DNA of 64,000 bases from Icerya purchasi (GCA_039619475.1 CM077116.1:8976501-9040500); one strand, 5' to 3'. Counted from the first letter of the stretch, positions 24,001 to 36,707 are shown. Notes: generated by a model not told the origin, from the letters alone. A program made the numbers and translations.

Positions 24001-24685
24001 AGAATTAATAGTAATATTTTTGTTAAATATTAGTGAGAACTAGTCATTGGGCTGGTTCCATAACATGTTATTTATTAATAGTTTGTAAGTATTGGTTATT
24101 TAAGTAGAAACCTAAGATTTCAATAGCTTAGGTCACTCCCTTAAGGGGTGATCGATTAAAAAATATATATATGTATATATGTTTCTGTTGAGGTAATGGA
24201 AGTTAAAGAAATATTACTAAACAAGGAATGTATTCAAACTCTCATACACTAATCAAATTTGGAATTGATTAAGTTTTATACATACACTTTTTGTGTCCCG
24301 GAATTTATCGATTTAGCCGGTATTGTCAGTTACTTAGATTTACTTACATGCATTTACGCTTCATATTTATTTATTTGGTTCTGTTTTTTTTTCATTATTG
24401 AACTTGTTAGAAAGAACATTAACCCAACAACGTATTAAGATTAGGATTAAAATATTCATTTTCGTCTAAGTCATCAGTTACTTCAATTTCATCAAAATTT
24501 TTCCTCTATATTGTTTTCCTTTTTCCGAGAGAACTTTGGCCACTATATCTTGGCTTAACCGGAAAATTGCATACAAAATTAGTCACTTAAAATGGTTAGC
24601 GATAATCCGTGTCATTTTTTAAACAAAACGAGCAAAGAATTTTATGGTAAATATAATATGAAATAAGGAACAAAATCAAAAGTTC
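24001..24685. other. No gene seen
   Basis: AT-rich spacer. CCTAAGATTTCAATAGCTTAGG near 24,111-24,132 is a small inverted repeat. Confidence 0.5.
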
Positions 24686-25110
24686 TCTTTTTCCTTTTTT
24701 CCTAACTTTTGTCAACGGAGAGCATCGGTCCAACAACATGTATGAAATAGATGAAACAAGTTGAAAATAATTTTTTTTTTATTTGATGCGGAGGAACTAA
24801 TGAAAACTTCTAAAATAGGAACAACTGAGATGATAGGTAAAGAAAGAACATGAAAGGCATGATAAAGAGCAAAAAGAGCAAGTCTTAAGAGTTGAGGACT
24901 AAATAAATCACGTTCAAGAGATAGACTGTAACATCCGAAACATATGTGGGTCTTTTTCACAAACATAATAGGAATTATCAGGATACAATGTACAAAAGCT
25001 AGATGTAGTCAAGACAAAATGACTTACAGAAGAATGAAAAAGACTGATGAAAGAAATGAAGGCAAGGCAGTTTAGTACCTATGGATCAATGGACGAGAGA
25101 AATTACAAAA
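24686..25110 (-). mobile_element. Family A 3' fragment, degenerate
   Basis: The minus-strand translation contains T-H-I-C-F-G-C-Y-S-L-S-L-E-R-D-L-F and L-S-L-P-I-I-S-V-V-P-I-L. These align with N-H-I-F-F-E-C-P-A-L-D-S-E-R-S-V-L and L-S-F-P-S-P-D-I-I-P-V-L of the 60.2-kb copy. Upstream, C-T-L-Y-P-D matches the C-P-L-H-P-D element motif. The 3' end shows a decayed GTTGTTGGACCGATG and an impure A-rich tail (T-rich at 24686-24700 on the plus strand). It is clearly old. Confidence 0.6.
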
Positions 25111-28100
25111 TCAAGTACTCAGCGGTAGTATAATAACCAATGAAGTTCATCTGAGGTGCGATTAATTAAAATAGGTTTTTTTGGTAATTTTTTTATTTTT
25201 CCTCGATTAATAAAATGTAATGGTTTAAAAAAAATTAAGAATTTTAATTACATTTGAAAATTTCCGAATACACGAAAATATTTCAAGAAGTCAACTTAAT
25301 ATACATGAATATTTTGATAAATGTTTCAACTCCATACAAAAAATTAAGCCAAACGAAATTTTGAATAAAGTCATATTTGCCATTCATATATTTTTATAAA
25401 AATGATGCTAATTAGAAACCAATATTAAATTTATCTAGAAATTATGTAACTAATATGTAGTTAAAATGTATTCAATGAATTGTTAATTTACAAACTCATC
25501 AGTATAGAGCTTAATATCAAAAACTCATTATTAATTTAAACAGTAAACTAAATACTGTAATTCTTCCCCTGATGCGAAACAAATAATTTTATTTTCAAAA
25601 TCATCAAAATCAGTGACTATTTTTTGAACTTTTTTCCTTTTTTAATATAAAAATTCAATTTACAAATGCTGACTAGTAAACTCTTTAACCAATACGACTT
25701 ACTTTTTGAATCTTTCTTTGATTTAATCACATAGCTACAGAGATAATGAGATAAAAAAAATTTAAATAGATTAAATGGATATGAAGCACAAAAAAAAACT
25801 ATATTTAGAAAAATTATAATGAAAATCGTTTCAGGATGAAGTCGTTGAGAAAAAAAAAAGTAAATAAAATTATTAACAATGTAACTTTATGTATTACGTT
25901 AGAGTTCATTTCTTTTCAAAAATCTTGTGCGATGTTTTTTGTTAAATGAGACCAAAATATGTAGATCCGCCAAACATACGTGTAATTTTAAATCTGCATG
26001 AATAATAAACTTTACAGTTTTTACTAAACTCAAAATTAAATCTGTTCGACTTTTCTTAGTAAGCAACAACAAAAATCCTGGATAAAAAAATTTCGCGGAC
26101 ACAGAACTTCTTGAAAATGCTAAAACCAAACTGATTTGGGTCTCGTAATGTTAACAGAAAAACCGCAGTAATAGCATCTGCTGAGTAGTATCATACGGCA
26201 ACAATGTTATTATTTATAGTCTTTGTATTTAAATCTTAAGGGGTCTCACATGTAATAGTCTACCTTCCGGGTCTCGCATAATAAATTATAAAACTGCAGA
26301 ATTTGTATATTTTATTTTTAAATTTAGCTTACCCCTCTCTGGTTCCTTCACGCGGATAATTACATTACAAAAAACATAATTTTGTTATTCTATCACTTTA
26401 ATAAGCCCGGATCTCAGGTGGTCCGCTTGATATACTGGGTCTCAGAAATATTTCAAAAACCTTTTTATTTGATAATTGAGATAAAGGCTACTCGTAATAT
26501 TTGATATATTAATTTACTGTAAAATTAAAAACGTTACCGTTGCAAAAGAAAATTTTTGTAATAACAATATGTACTCTAATTATATGTAAACAGGCAAAAC
26601 AACAATTTAAAAAAATGAAGTAGCAAAGTAAGTAAAAAAAAAAAAAGTCTGAACAATTTTTGTAACAGTAAATAGTCAATAAACAGCAACACAAGTCTTC
26701 CCCATTCAGCGTGTTACGTGGTTTACGTGTTCTTCGCGTTCATTACAAAGTTTCAGATTTCTAATTTTTCGGATTTTGTGCGATGCAAAAATTATTTTTG
26801 TTACAGCGATGAAAAGTATAGATATAAATTTCGGAGTTTTGACAGTATAGATAACTATCAATTACAAATTCTTTAAATTTGTTTTCAAATTTGGTTTTAT
26901 TTTAATGTTAGAGGAGAATATACACAACTAGAAAAATATCGACACGAAATTTATACAAATTTTACATAATTACACGATACCGATTTCTTTGTAAATTTTG
27001 CTTTTACTATAGCGCCGGACAGGTAGAACATCACGATACAAAATTTACACAAATTCTGCACAACTATATAGCACCGCTTTTTTATACACAAATTACATCT
27101 CGGGGAGGCTACAAAAAATACACCTTTAGCAGTTAAAATTCCAGCGACTTTTGTTCATTGGAAGTCGAGTTATTTGACCGCTGTGTGCTACAAGAATGCG
27201 ACATGACGTGTTGTATCGCTTCTTTATTTACTGGTGCTTTACGTTCTTTGGACATTTATAGTTTTATTCAGCATTCCAGTTATTCTTTTCATTTGCTTTT
27301 ACTCTTTTTAAATCATTTTTGTTTTTTATAAAATAGAAAATATAACTCAATTTTAAAATTTGTCGTGTTAAACTGTGAACACGTAAATAAATATATAATC
27401 TGGGTAGCAATTGTGACAATAAAATATTACAAAAGAAAACATTTTAACTAGCGGATATTAGGCGAAAATAATAGAGTAGCAACAACAATTTTTATTAGGT
27501 GTAAAAATTTTACTGGTTTAGAATGCAACAGTTTCGTTCGCGTGGTAATTGTACAAAAACGGTGGAAAACCGAATTACCGCTGTTTTTAATTTCAAACTT
27601 CGTATGTTAAACACATAAATGAGCTTTATTCATGTAAGTGTACTGTATTCCTTCGTTATTAAAAAAATGCAGATTAGGATAAATGATAATGTAACTTTGA
27701 GTAATCCCCCCTCCGAGTAAGCCTACATGATACTAATCGTAAAAATTAATTTAGAAGCCAAAAAATGAGTGAACATCGTATAAAAACATTTTTATTTTCA
27801 AGCGGTGAATATTATATAATAAATGATTCGTTTTTGCTCAACTATTAAACGTGGCACATTAAGAAATTAGCAAATTATTTTAATATCATCATTATTATTA
27901 TTAGAAGTTTCGGTTTAGTTTCAATTTCACCTTCGCCATTATCTGTAAGTATTGTAAAACCAACTTCGGGTTTCGGTGAATAATTTTAGTAACGGTATCG
28001 TGCTACAAAATTGAGCCCCACATTGTCATGAACCTTCCCCCTAGACTGTCGGACATTATGCGAACAGATTTATCGATTCCCTCGTCATAGACTACCTTTC

Positions 28101-28444
28101 ATTTGTACATTCAATTACCTAACAATCAACTCTTTCCCCATGGGGGATTTATCGTTTATTTCGTCGTCACCACCAGAAGCTACACGTAACATAGGATTTT
28201 CCGGTAGATAAAAGCTTCAATTGAAAAACTTTTCAAAGTCCCATCGTATCCTATGACGGTCCATAAAATGATTTATGCCCTTGTGCATGACTCTAATAAC
28301 TTCAATCGCAGCGAAAAATACATATTTTTTTTCGGTACGCTAGCCTATAAGTTTTTATGTTTTATTTACGATAATTTACCTTTATAAGGTAAAAAATGAA
28401 ACTGTCTTTTTCCGTTTTTGGAACATTTATATTATTTATTTCAC
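25111..28444. other. No recognisable gene
   Basis: AT-rich. Two diverged direct copies of a ~57-bp unit lie at about 26,938-26,995 and 27,029-27,086 (shared ATTTAYACAAATTYTRCA). No coding frame could be assigned; the 76-codon minus frame at 25899-26129 has no family features. Confidence 0.5.
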
Positions 28445-29700
28445 ATATTCTTCTTCATAATCGTTTGCGCAATAGCTGCTCATCGTGACCTCTATTTTAA
28501 TCTACCAAGTACTAGTTGTCTCCAGCGACTTCTGTTCTGGCTGCTTCTCATTGCCGTTTGATGGCTTAGTGCTGTTATTGTATCTATCCATCGTCGAGGC
28601 GGTCTTCCACGAGGTCTTGCTCCTTCTATTGGACCCCCGCTATAATTCATTTTTCAAGGCTATTTCTTTCCCTTCTCATGGTATATGACCATAGTATTTC
28701 ATAATTCTCTTTTGACAAGTAACCGAGAGACGTTGTTCTATGTTTAATTGGTCTCTAATATAGAGTTGTTTATACGCTTCGCTGTCCACGGGATTCTCAG
28801 CATTTTTCGCCAAGTCCACATCTCGAACGCGTCAATTTTTCGTTTATCTCGCAAGGTCCACGTTTCGACTCCATATAGGAACGAGAGCATTTACCAGTCT
28901 CTATTTTGTTCTTGTATTAATACACACACCGGGGTCTTTACAGATTTTATATAATCGTGCCATCGCCGACTTAGCCAGTGCTAATTCTACGCTTGATTTC
29001 TTTTTCGCTTCCGCCTTTATCGCTGATTAATGATCCAAGGTATTCGAATTCTTTTACCGCTTCAACATCTTGAAATATCTGTAGATTTTTCGGCGTGTAG
29101 TTTTTGCTTATGGTGTCATGATCTTCGTCTTCTTTTTACTGATAGACAGACCTAGCCTAATACTTATTTGTTCAATTCTGTTCCACGAGTTCTTTATTCC
29201 TTCTTCCGACTCGGCGATGAGTGTTGTATCGTCCGCATATCTCAAGTTCGTTATATGTTCACCACCAAACCTGACTCCTCCTATGAATCCACCTAAGGCC
29301 TTCCTCATGATAAACTCTCCGTATATATTAAACAATACGGGAGACAGTATACATCCCTGCCGTAACCCTTTCCGCGGGTGGAAAGTTTCTGATGGTATCT
29401 TATCGATTCTTATCATCGCTTCCATATAGGTGTATAGATTATTTATTAGTAATATTAGGTGCTTTGGTACTCCCATACTGGTCAATACTTTCCATAATTT
29501 CTCCCGGCTAACACAATCGAAAGCCACAATGTGATAGTCTACGAAACACAGAAATAAAGTTTTGTTATATTCAATACCTTTTTCGATTAGTTGCGGACTA
29601 GCCAGGATTGGTTCTCTCGTCCCTTTTCCACTAATAAATCCAGTCTGCTCAGTTGATATTTGCCAGTTGAATTCGTCGATAGTAATAAATTTCGGGAATG
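28445..29700 (-). pseudogene. Family D (RTE-like) RT, frameshifted
   Basis: The best frame (29108 to about 29700) carries the RT core in order: E-Q-T-G-F-I-S-G-K-G-T-R-E; F-V-D-Y-H-[IV]-A-F-D-C-V (motif A, with one extra residue relative to related elements); G-L-R-Q-G-C-I-L-S-P-V-L-F-N-I-Y; R-Y-A-D-D-T-T-L-I-A-E (catalytic Y-A-D-D); K-K-T-K-I-M. Downstream in other frames come G-V-E-T-W-T-L, F-E-M-W-T-W-R-K-M-L-R-I-P-W-T and H-D-E-Q-L-L-R-K, ending near a GAAGAAGAA tail at about 28,448-28,457. The open frame continues upstream to 29875, but that N-terminal 60-odd residues lacks RT similarity, so I place the 5' break near 29,700. Confidence 0.8.
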
Positions 29701-32700
29701 ATTTAATCGGGGAATAGGGAGAAGAGTCAGCTAAGGGGAGAACGAGAAAAACTGATATGATTAAGAATGGAACAGACGAGTTTTTGTCGCATGGCAGAAG
29801 GAGAGAATTGCATATGACGTGCAGATATGTGGAAATGAACGAAAGAATTTTTCTAAGACTGTAAAAAAGAAACATGTGCGAGAGTTTTTAAGAAATAACC
29901 TCCTAATCGGGCAACGATAGCCGAGATAAGATCCGCGGACGAATAAAAGGACTATGTGAGGCTACTGGAGCTGCGGAAAATTCGAAGACAACGCGGCATC
30001 GCGGAATTTAATTTGGAGAGAGCCCATTTACGAAGAGAATTTTGACATTGGATCTGTTCGGAAAAGATACTTGGTAGCGGCGGTAAGACGAAAGGGTATA
30101 AGCAAATTCAGTCTATCGGTTAAGTCATTTGAAAGCTGTTAAGATACCGAGATAACAAGAGGAAGAAGCCAAATGACACAGCAGGAAGAATTATTTAAAG
30201 ATAAGTTAATTAAATTAGGATTGTAATGACGTAAATTGAATGAAAATTTGAACTGAAGAGAAAAATTCGAGGCTGTTCAGGAAAATTGCAGTATAACCAT
30301 TGTCGGCTTCAGCAGTGGAAAAATTTCCGACGTCGCGGTTTTCTAAAGTATCCGGTATGGCAGCGAAAAAGTTTAAAATACAAAAAGAAACCTTAATCGG
30401 ATAACTATTAGAGGTGGGGTGTGGCGTCGGTTTATCTATTTCTTCAACTTCCGGAAAAAGCTACCACTACTTTCTTTATCGCGGGATTTTCCAGTGGATC
30501 TGCAACCAAGCAACGTGACGACGTACGAACGCAAAGTCTGTGTTATTATCACCGGTAAGCAGTGCCATCGGAGCACGAGTGAAAGCGGCTTTAAGCAGAT
30601 ATGTATGTATAAATTCTTCCTCTAACGCATTGCCGATTGTGTAAAATTTCGAATTTTACTTAAGGAGACGTATAATAAATTACAAAGAGGCGCGTTTTAC
30701 ATTGCGCAGGCACGAGTCTCGAAGCGGCGGCGATGGGACTGTGAATTGAAAACCGGCGACAGTGTACGAATTATCGTTCTCTTTACCGAAGAGAACATCG
30801 GCGAGCACCGATGCCCGTCAGATAGTTAAACAACTTGCCGACATGTCGAATATTTTCCCATCTATTTACACTGCTTCATGGCCGTTTTTACTACGCGTCT
30901 GTTGATTGCGGATCACTGAGTTCCTGGGATGGAAGAAAATTTAGTCGCCGGAAGAGGAGCTGCAAGCACGAACTTTTTAGGTCAAATGCAACGTCTAAAA
31001 AGCTCTAGAAACGGGTTTTGATTCAAAGCGGCTTGCAGAAAATGGCTGCGAACAACAGGTGTTTATCGGAGAGGGGGTAGAGTGGCAACGATTGTATTCC
31101 ACATCGGATTAAAGTGTCAAAATACGAGCTTATAAACGCGGCACAAAGGGTAAAAGTGCCAATCTCTTCATCAGATAGAGCCTACATATAGGTACCTCTC
31201 CTTGCGGCACAATCAATATCGTGTGACGCCTTTGTGGTTTTAAAAAGTTCGCAATGATGCGATAAAACAAATTCGCGTCGAATGAAAAAGAAAAAAAAAA
31301 CGTTCGTCCGTTTTTACCTCCAACGACTGCGCATGACGTATTAATAATTCGAAATATTCGAAATTAAACGGTTTGTGCCGAAAACGGCGTTTTTCGAGCC
31401 GTTTACACGCGCAGGTAGTTTGTGGCGTTTATTCGACCGGAAAGCGGCGATTCCAATTTTAACAGCCGGCTTTTGTAACGTTCAACGATGGCAGATCTTT
31501 CACCGATGCATGCCACCACTGTTGCGTCAACTGTCAACTTTCGGCCTTATTTCCTCCCGAAAACCGAAATGACTCATCATCGTGTTTCCTTAAAGGCATA
31601 ATTGAAACGCTTCCGATAATCGTTCGGCCGGGCACAATTTACACATTTTATCCCGCGCCATTTAGTACAGATTTCTTTACAAAGCCGCCGGCTCTAGAAC
31701 TTACTTTCTCCGAATAATAGTGCGCTATTTCGTAGAAATCATTGCGATACAATGCCGTCGAATTTTTCTTTGTTCAGATCGTCGTTGGTGCACGTTTGCC
31801 AACAAATCGATGTTGCACATTGACGCACACACAGATATCGCGCCTCGTCGGTATTTAATCGATATTTCTTTAATGAGGAACACGTGTGGCGGTTGCGTAA
31901 AACGCGGTACCGTCCATGTTGAACCGTCTTAGTTTACCGACTGTAACGGATTTCCAGGTCGTTTTATAATAATTAGTCGCGTGGAGAGGCGTCCGGTTCC
32001 AAGAGTTACTACAACAGCCGCCACCCCGAAATTGATGAATGGTTATTTTGGTCCCGAGGTCCTACTGCGCAGAATGCAAACTCTAATCTCGTTTAATAAC
32101 CTTCTTATTTATAAAGTGCTCGTAAGGTTGAAACAATTTTCATCTGTAGATCAACAAGCGCCGCGACAATTAAGCAAAAAAATTCCGATTTTTCGCGGCA
32201 AATTTGCTCAAATTTTAGTAGGCGAATTTTTTTGACGCTGGCCAGCAGAATATTATTATTTATTACTTGCAGCAAAACTTAACGGGTTACTTTCATTTTT
32301 CCGACTCCGAAAAGAACATTCATCGCGCATGTTTCTCTCCCCTCTTTTCTCGTTGGTTTCCGAATCCGATTTTGGTTCTGTTTGTTCATTCGAAAGTGTA
32401 CTGGTCGGTGGTGATACCGCGCGCGAATTATTCATGACACTCAACAGTCATTGAAATGAAAGTTAAAAAAGGCGAGTTTCTTTACACGGAGTTTTCTTCG
32501 TAATGTAATAAACGCTCCTGATAAATAGCATCAAGTTGCAAAATAATCGATTTTTTTTTTTTTTGCCAGACATAAATTAAAAATATTATCAATATTGACC
32601 AACCGCGTGGATAAATGTAGATATTTGTATAAGGAGAAACTGCCATAATAAGCTCATCACTAATGTCTCTTGACACATTAGTGCATATAACATTTCAGAC

Positions 32701-32796
32701 TGTGACTCCAATTGTTCGTTAGTAACCGGTCTGTGGTTACCGATGGAAACGATTATTTACTAACAAGGGGAAGGAACGACCTCGGAAATTAATTTC
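29701..32796. other. No assigned gene; CpG-rich patch
   Basis: From about 30,650 to 32,450 the sequence is less AT-rich and visibly CpG-dense (GCGGCGGCG, CGCGTCG and similar) compared with the rest of the window. Frames of 62-84 codons occur (for example 31375-31572, 31981-32235), but none shows a family motif. This could be a promoter-proximal, enhancer or first-exon region of a host gene, which I cannot establish from sequence alone. A small perfect hairpin (CACTAATGT...ACATTAGTG) lies at about 32,658-32,684. Confidence 0.35.
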
Positions 32797-33110
32797 CGGA
32801 CGAGACTCCGTATAATAAATAATAGTATTCTGCCTTAGGGTGTTCACCCTTTAATACATAATAATAGCGTCTAATAACCGGAGAAAAAATCCTTTGAAAT
32901 ACTAATAAGTTTATTTACACTCGGGTTCGAATCTCGTGCTCGACTAACCTTTTTTTTTTTTTCGTTTTTTAAATTTATTTAATTAATCATTTTTACAATT
33001 AAATAAATTTGTTATATACAAACATCAGTAATTCAAATAAAAATTATTTTATTTTCTTTAGAAAAAAGGCTTATTACATGTATTCTGATAATATTTTAAT
33101 TATAGTAATT
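32797..33110 (+). repeat. Left arm of ~300-bp inverted repeat around 33-38 kb
   Basis: Matches the reverse complement of about 37,795-38,085. Shared blocks are TTAGGGTGTTCA with CACCCTTTAA, CTCGGGTTCGAAT, CGTGCTCGACTAA and TTTTTACAATTAAATAAAT. CGGGTTCGAATCTCG resembles a tRNA T-arm (B box), but no A box is visible. Either these are ends of one element or two copies of one repeat in opposite orientation. Confidence 0.7.
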
Positions 33111-33644
33111 ATTTTCTTTTTTTGTTAACTTTGAGAATTCAGGATTGTTTAAGTATATGTAGATTTAGAAAGATATTTAACTGAAGTATTGTGCTGGAAA
33201 CGTTAATTTAATTTAACTTTAAGTGTGGAATAAAATAACTTAGAATTATGGTTGATTGTGAGTATAAATTTCCGGAGATCCGTGTAAATATAATATTAAT
33301 ATTTGTAAACAAGGGCCAAATAGGTCGCGTTATACATTACATATGTTCGAATTAAAAAAAGAGAACAAAACAAGGTACTTTTTTGTAATTATTAGATTTT
33401 TATGTTTAATTCATACGGTTTAAAAATAATAATAATCTGCATTTGTGGTATATATTTTTGCTTAATTATGTTAAATTTATAAGCTTACACAATAAACTGA
33501 TTTGATTTGATTTGATTTGATTTTTTAAAATGCAATATAACTAATAGTTATGGTAAAATACAGTAACTACAATTGCTTCGATCATATTAAAATCTAGAGA
33601 AATTTTCTTGAATGTAAATGATGTTGGTTTTTCAACTGAACTTC
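33111..33644. other. Noncoding; ends in (TTTGA)n tail
   Basis: No coding frame. A (TTTGA)n tract at 33499-33526 follows AATAAACTGA, a pattern common at the 3' ends of non-LTR elements, so this may be the 3' UTR of another unidentified retroelement. Confidence 0.45.
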
Positions 33645-33708
33645 TTTTTTTTTGGGCGCATCAACTATGGACCATTGCCCAGACACAATGGGAAGAAGAG
33701 ACAACTAA

Positions 33709-35163
33709 CTAGAACCTAATTCGATTGGAGACAGCTGAAATAAAGGAACCAAGGACAAGAACAACAGACTGGGAAGCAATGGACAAGATGTAAGACGCAC
33801 AGTAAGGAGTGGGAAGCCCCAGCTTTATAAGATGAAGATAGAAAAGAGAACGCTCCGCAGAAAGAGTAGAGCACTCGAAGAAAATGTGATCAGCATCACA
33901 GACAACTGCTTCATCTGGATGCAACGGACAATGAGGAGAGGGAAGCAAAGAGAAACGATAGTGTGAAGAGGGCAGCAGTGTGTGATTAAAGCGCAGGCGG
34001 ACAATAGAGGAAATTATAAATCGTGGAAGAGAGGGAAACTCCGAGAACCATGGATGAGAAGGAAGTGTAGGTTGGATTGAAAGGTAGAAGGAACGATTGT
34101 TGGAAAAAGAAGAAGGGTACACATCCGACCAAAATCTGAAGTGAAGCTTCTTAATTAGGGGTAATAGATTAACAGCCGGAATTTTTTTTAAATAGAAGCG
34201 AGAACGAACAGCAACCTGAGCCAAAGCATCCGCCATTTCATTACCCTCGATGCCTCTGTGACCAGGAACCCACAGTAAGTCAATGTGTACAGAGTGATGG
34301 AAAGAAAGATTATAAATGAGAGATCGTATACGAAGAATGAAGAAGTCAGAAGATGGAGGAGGAAGAGGTGAACTGATAGCCTGGAGAGCACCCATGGAGT
34401 CAGAAATGATTAGATAGTCGGAGGACGAACGATTGGACGAGATATGTATGATCGCACGAAGGATAGCCATCAATTCGGCCGTAAAAATAGAACAGAAAGA
34501 TGGGAGGCGAAAGGATTCGGAGAAATTGAAGTCGGGAAGAATAAAAGACGATCCGACCCCACCGGGTCCACTAGAGCCATCAGTAAAAACAAGTGCATGA
34601 GAAGGAAAAAGACAACTGACCGTACTGCGGAATTCCTGTTTAGTGACGGTCTGAGGCATAAATTTAGAAAATTTAGGGAGAAAATGTACTTTGGGAGGGT
34701 GTAAAAGGTCGAAATAATTGAGTGAGAAGTACGGAAAATTATTGCTGGATATAATATGGGAGAAGAAATGGCTAAGACGTTGAGAAATAGGGGCTAAGAT
34801 GGGGATTTTATTAGAAACAAAGCGCCAGTTCTTGGCAATGTAAATGTAGAAAGGAATAAGTTGAGACGAAGTGAAAGGTAAACGTTTGGAAAGGAATCGA
34901 TAGCCCAAATAAGACTTTCGAACTGAGAGGGGAGGTATGTTAGATTCCGCGAGCATTGCTGAAATGGGAGAGGATTTGAGAGCACCGAGGCAAAGACGGA
35001 GACAGGAGTTTTGTATTATATCTAATTTGGAAAGAAGGGATCTGGAGGCACAACCATAGATAAAAGAGCAGTAATCAAACTTGGAGCGAATAATGGATGT
35101 ATACAGGGAAATGAGCAGATGAGGATCACCTCCCCATTTGGTTGGAGACAAGGATTTTAGCAA
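33709..35163 (-). pseudogene. Family A RT thumb - RNase H - C-terminal domain
   Basis: This 484-codon open frame is the longest retroelement polymerase piece in the window. Residues 1-160 are RT thumb/connection (C-A-S-R-S-L-L-S-K-L-D, C-L-R-L-C-L-G-A). RNase H spans about 190-320 with all four acidic residues: D195 in F-T-D-G-S-S, E230 in T-A-E-L-M-A, D255 in I-S-D-S-M-G and D312 in N-E-M-A-D-A, preceded by V-P-G-H-R-G-I-E-G-N. The C-terminus has C-P-L-H...C-D-A-D-H-I-F-F-E-C, a Cys/His motif shared by all family A copies. The fragment itself is open and undamaged, but it lacks the EN and the RT catalytic core because of upstream shifts. Confidence 0.85.
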
Positions 35164-35277
35164 GTTCAGTCTTTTAACGGCAGAACAAGAAAGGTGGTCA
35201 ATATGCTCAGAGAAGGTCAGACGACTATTAAGGTAAATACCGAGATAGCAGAAGCAAATAACACGGGGAAGAGAAAC

Positions 35278-35595
35278 TTAATTCAGTGATAGGTTGACAA
35301 ATGTTGAATTGTAGGGGCGGAGAGTAAAAACCATAGAAGAGGATTTAGAAGGAGAAACAGAAAGGTGAATAGAAGATAGGGACTGTTCAAGTGCAAACAA
35401 AGACGAATTAAGAGTTTCGTTGGCGATTACCAAATCATAGGAAGAGGAAAAAAGAAGAATATCATCCGCAAAGAATAAAGAGAGGGAGTTTAAAGGAAGA
35501 GATGCTACAGCAATGGTATATATATTGAAGAGGGTGGGGCTGAGGGGGAACCTTGCGGAAGACCGCGGAAAACACTTCTTGTAGCTCGAAGTCAC
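35278..35595 (-). pseudogene. Family A RT catalytic core fragment
   Basis: After an out-of-frame start, the frame reads P-L-S-P-T-L-F-N-I-Y-T and then L-F-F-A-D-D-I-L-L-F-S-S-S (catalytic F-A-D-D). In the neighbouring frame just upstream, R-S-V-F-R-G-L-P-Q-G-S-P is readable, so one base is missing at about 35,540. A second break separates this piece from the 484-codon frame. Confidence 0.8.
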
Positions 35596-35676
35596 GGAGA
35601 GGAAATGTGGATAATGCGATTTATCATAAGATTAATAGTCAGCTAAATGACTTCTTAAAGAACATTGTTCTTGCAA

Positions 35677-35689
35677 TAATTCCTCTTTT
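35677..35689 (+). repeat. TSD of family C insertion, left
   Basis: TAATTCCTCTTTT, identical to 37646-37658 at the other end of the insertion. Confidence 0.75.
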
Positions 35690-35722
35690 TTTTTTTTCTT
35701 TTTTTTTGTAAACTACTCGTTG

Positions 35723-35752
35723 GCCATGTATAACTACCAGGGTCATTACGGC
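35723..35752 (-). other. Family C 3'-UTR stem-loop
   Basis: On the minus strand GCCGT pairs with ATGGC around a loop containing CCCTGGTAGTTA. The 39.1-kb copy has GCCGT...ACGGC at the same place (39106-39135); the G-T versus G-C pair keeps the stem. Confidence 0.5.
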
Positions 35753-35771
35753 ACAACGAGTATCGGATTTA

Positions 35772-36707
35772 TTATAATTTGATTATTAGATTATTTCTGT
35801 TAAGGAAGATTAGCATCGTCTGAATCTGTTCTGGACGGTTATCTAAAAGAAGGTGTAGTGGTTCGTCCTTGATTCTTGTTAAGTTTTTACATTGTTTCAG
35901 GATGTGCTCCACCGAAGGTAGCACTGCTGCATTACAGAATGGGCAGGAAATCGGTGGAGGGGCTCCCTGGAGGACATGGTTGTGAGATATCGATGTGTGT
36001 CCCAGTCTCAATCTATTAAGGGCAGAGAATTCTTTTTTGGACATTTGAATCGGTGGCCACCAAGGATTAACATTTAGTTTAATATTCCTTAGGAAAGTTA
36101 CATGTTGGGACTAGGATGAGATCCAATGTTCTTTCATATTTCTGTGGAAGAAGGGAGTGATTTCTGGTGATGGGACATTGGGTGGCATAGGGGCAGACAA
36201 CATTGACTTGGCGGCCCGGTCTACACATTCGTTTCCGGGTATTCCAACATGTGCCGGCACCCACAAGAAGCCTACTTGTATCCCCTCTTGGATAAGGCGA
36301 TGTGCTGTAGATCTTATTTTATAGACTAATGGACTGGTAATAGTAAGTGACTGAATAGTTTGAAGGGAGGCCAGTGAATCTGTGATAATTATGTATTGTT
36401 TGTTCTCAGATTTACAACACGCACATGCTTCCAATCCAAAGAGAATTCCGTACAGCTCGGCTTCTAATGCGGAGCTGTCATCATGTAGCCTCACTGCTTC
36501 GGCTTCACCTGAGATTAGGTAGGCACATGCTGTGGGAGTGGACAGTGTGCCAGCGACATTTGCTTTAGCTCCATCTGTATAAACGTGTGTATCATGTGTG
36601 TAAGTTTGTATTTTTTCGATACTTTTTTGGCGAACTGTATATTGGTCCTCGTTAGATGTACGGTGGATGAAGAGTGATAAGTCTACCATCAATGGGGGTA
36701 TTCCCAT
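35772..36707 (-). pseudogene. Family C RNase H and C-terminal zinc finger
   Basis: The first frame (36111-36707, 198 codons) is a complete RNase H: D45 in V-Y-T-D-G-A-K, E84 in A-L-E-A-E-L-Y, D110 in I-I-T-D-S-L and D163 in N-E-C-V-D-R, after V-P-A-H-V-G-I-P-G. A TAG at 36111-36113 interrupts. In the same frame the sequence continues through P-W-W-P-P and R-L-R-L-G-H-T-S-I-S-H-N-H to a C-terminal finger, C-P-F-C-x9-H-I-L-K-Q-C (CX2CX9HX4C), ending at 35772. Reading through that single stop would restore the domain order seen in related elements. Confidence 0.85.

Larger units (their letters stand above)
33645..35640 (-). mobile_element. Family A copy, 5'-truncated, best RNase H copy
   Basis: From upstream to downstream on the minus strand it encodes RT from G-L-P-Q-G-S through F-F-A-D-D, thumb, full RNase H and the C-terminal Cys/His region. 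It then ends with a stem-loop (33653-33681) and an A-run (T9 at 33645-33653). A one-base deletion after G-L-P-Q-G-S and another break at about 35.2 kb interrupt the frame. The 5' edge is unclear, at or beyond 35640. The family C insertion begins only about 50 bp further on. Confidence 0.8.

Noticed and set aside
29701..29875. N-terminal extension of the RTE-like minus frame
   Set aside because: No RT similarity; it looks like flank open by chance upstream of the truncation point.
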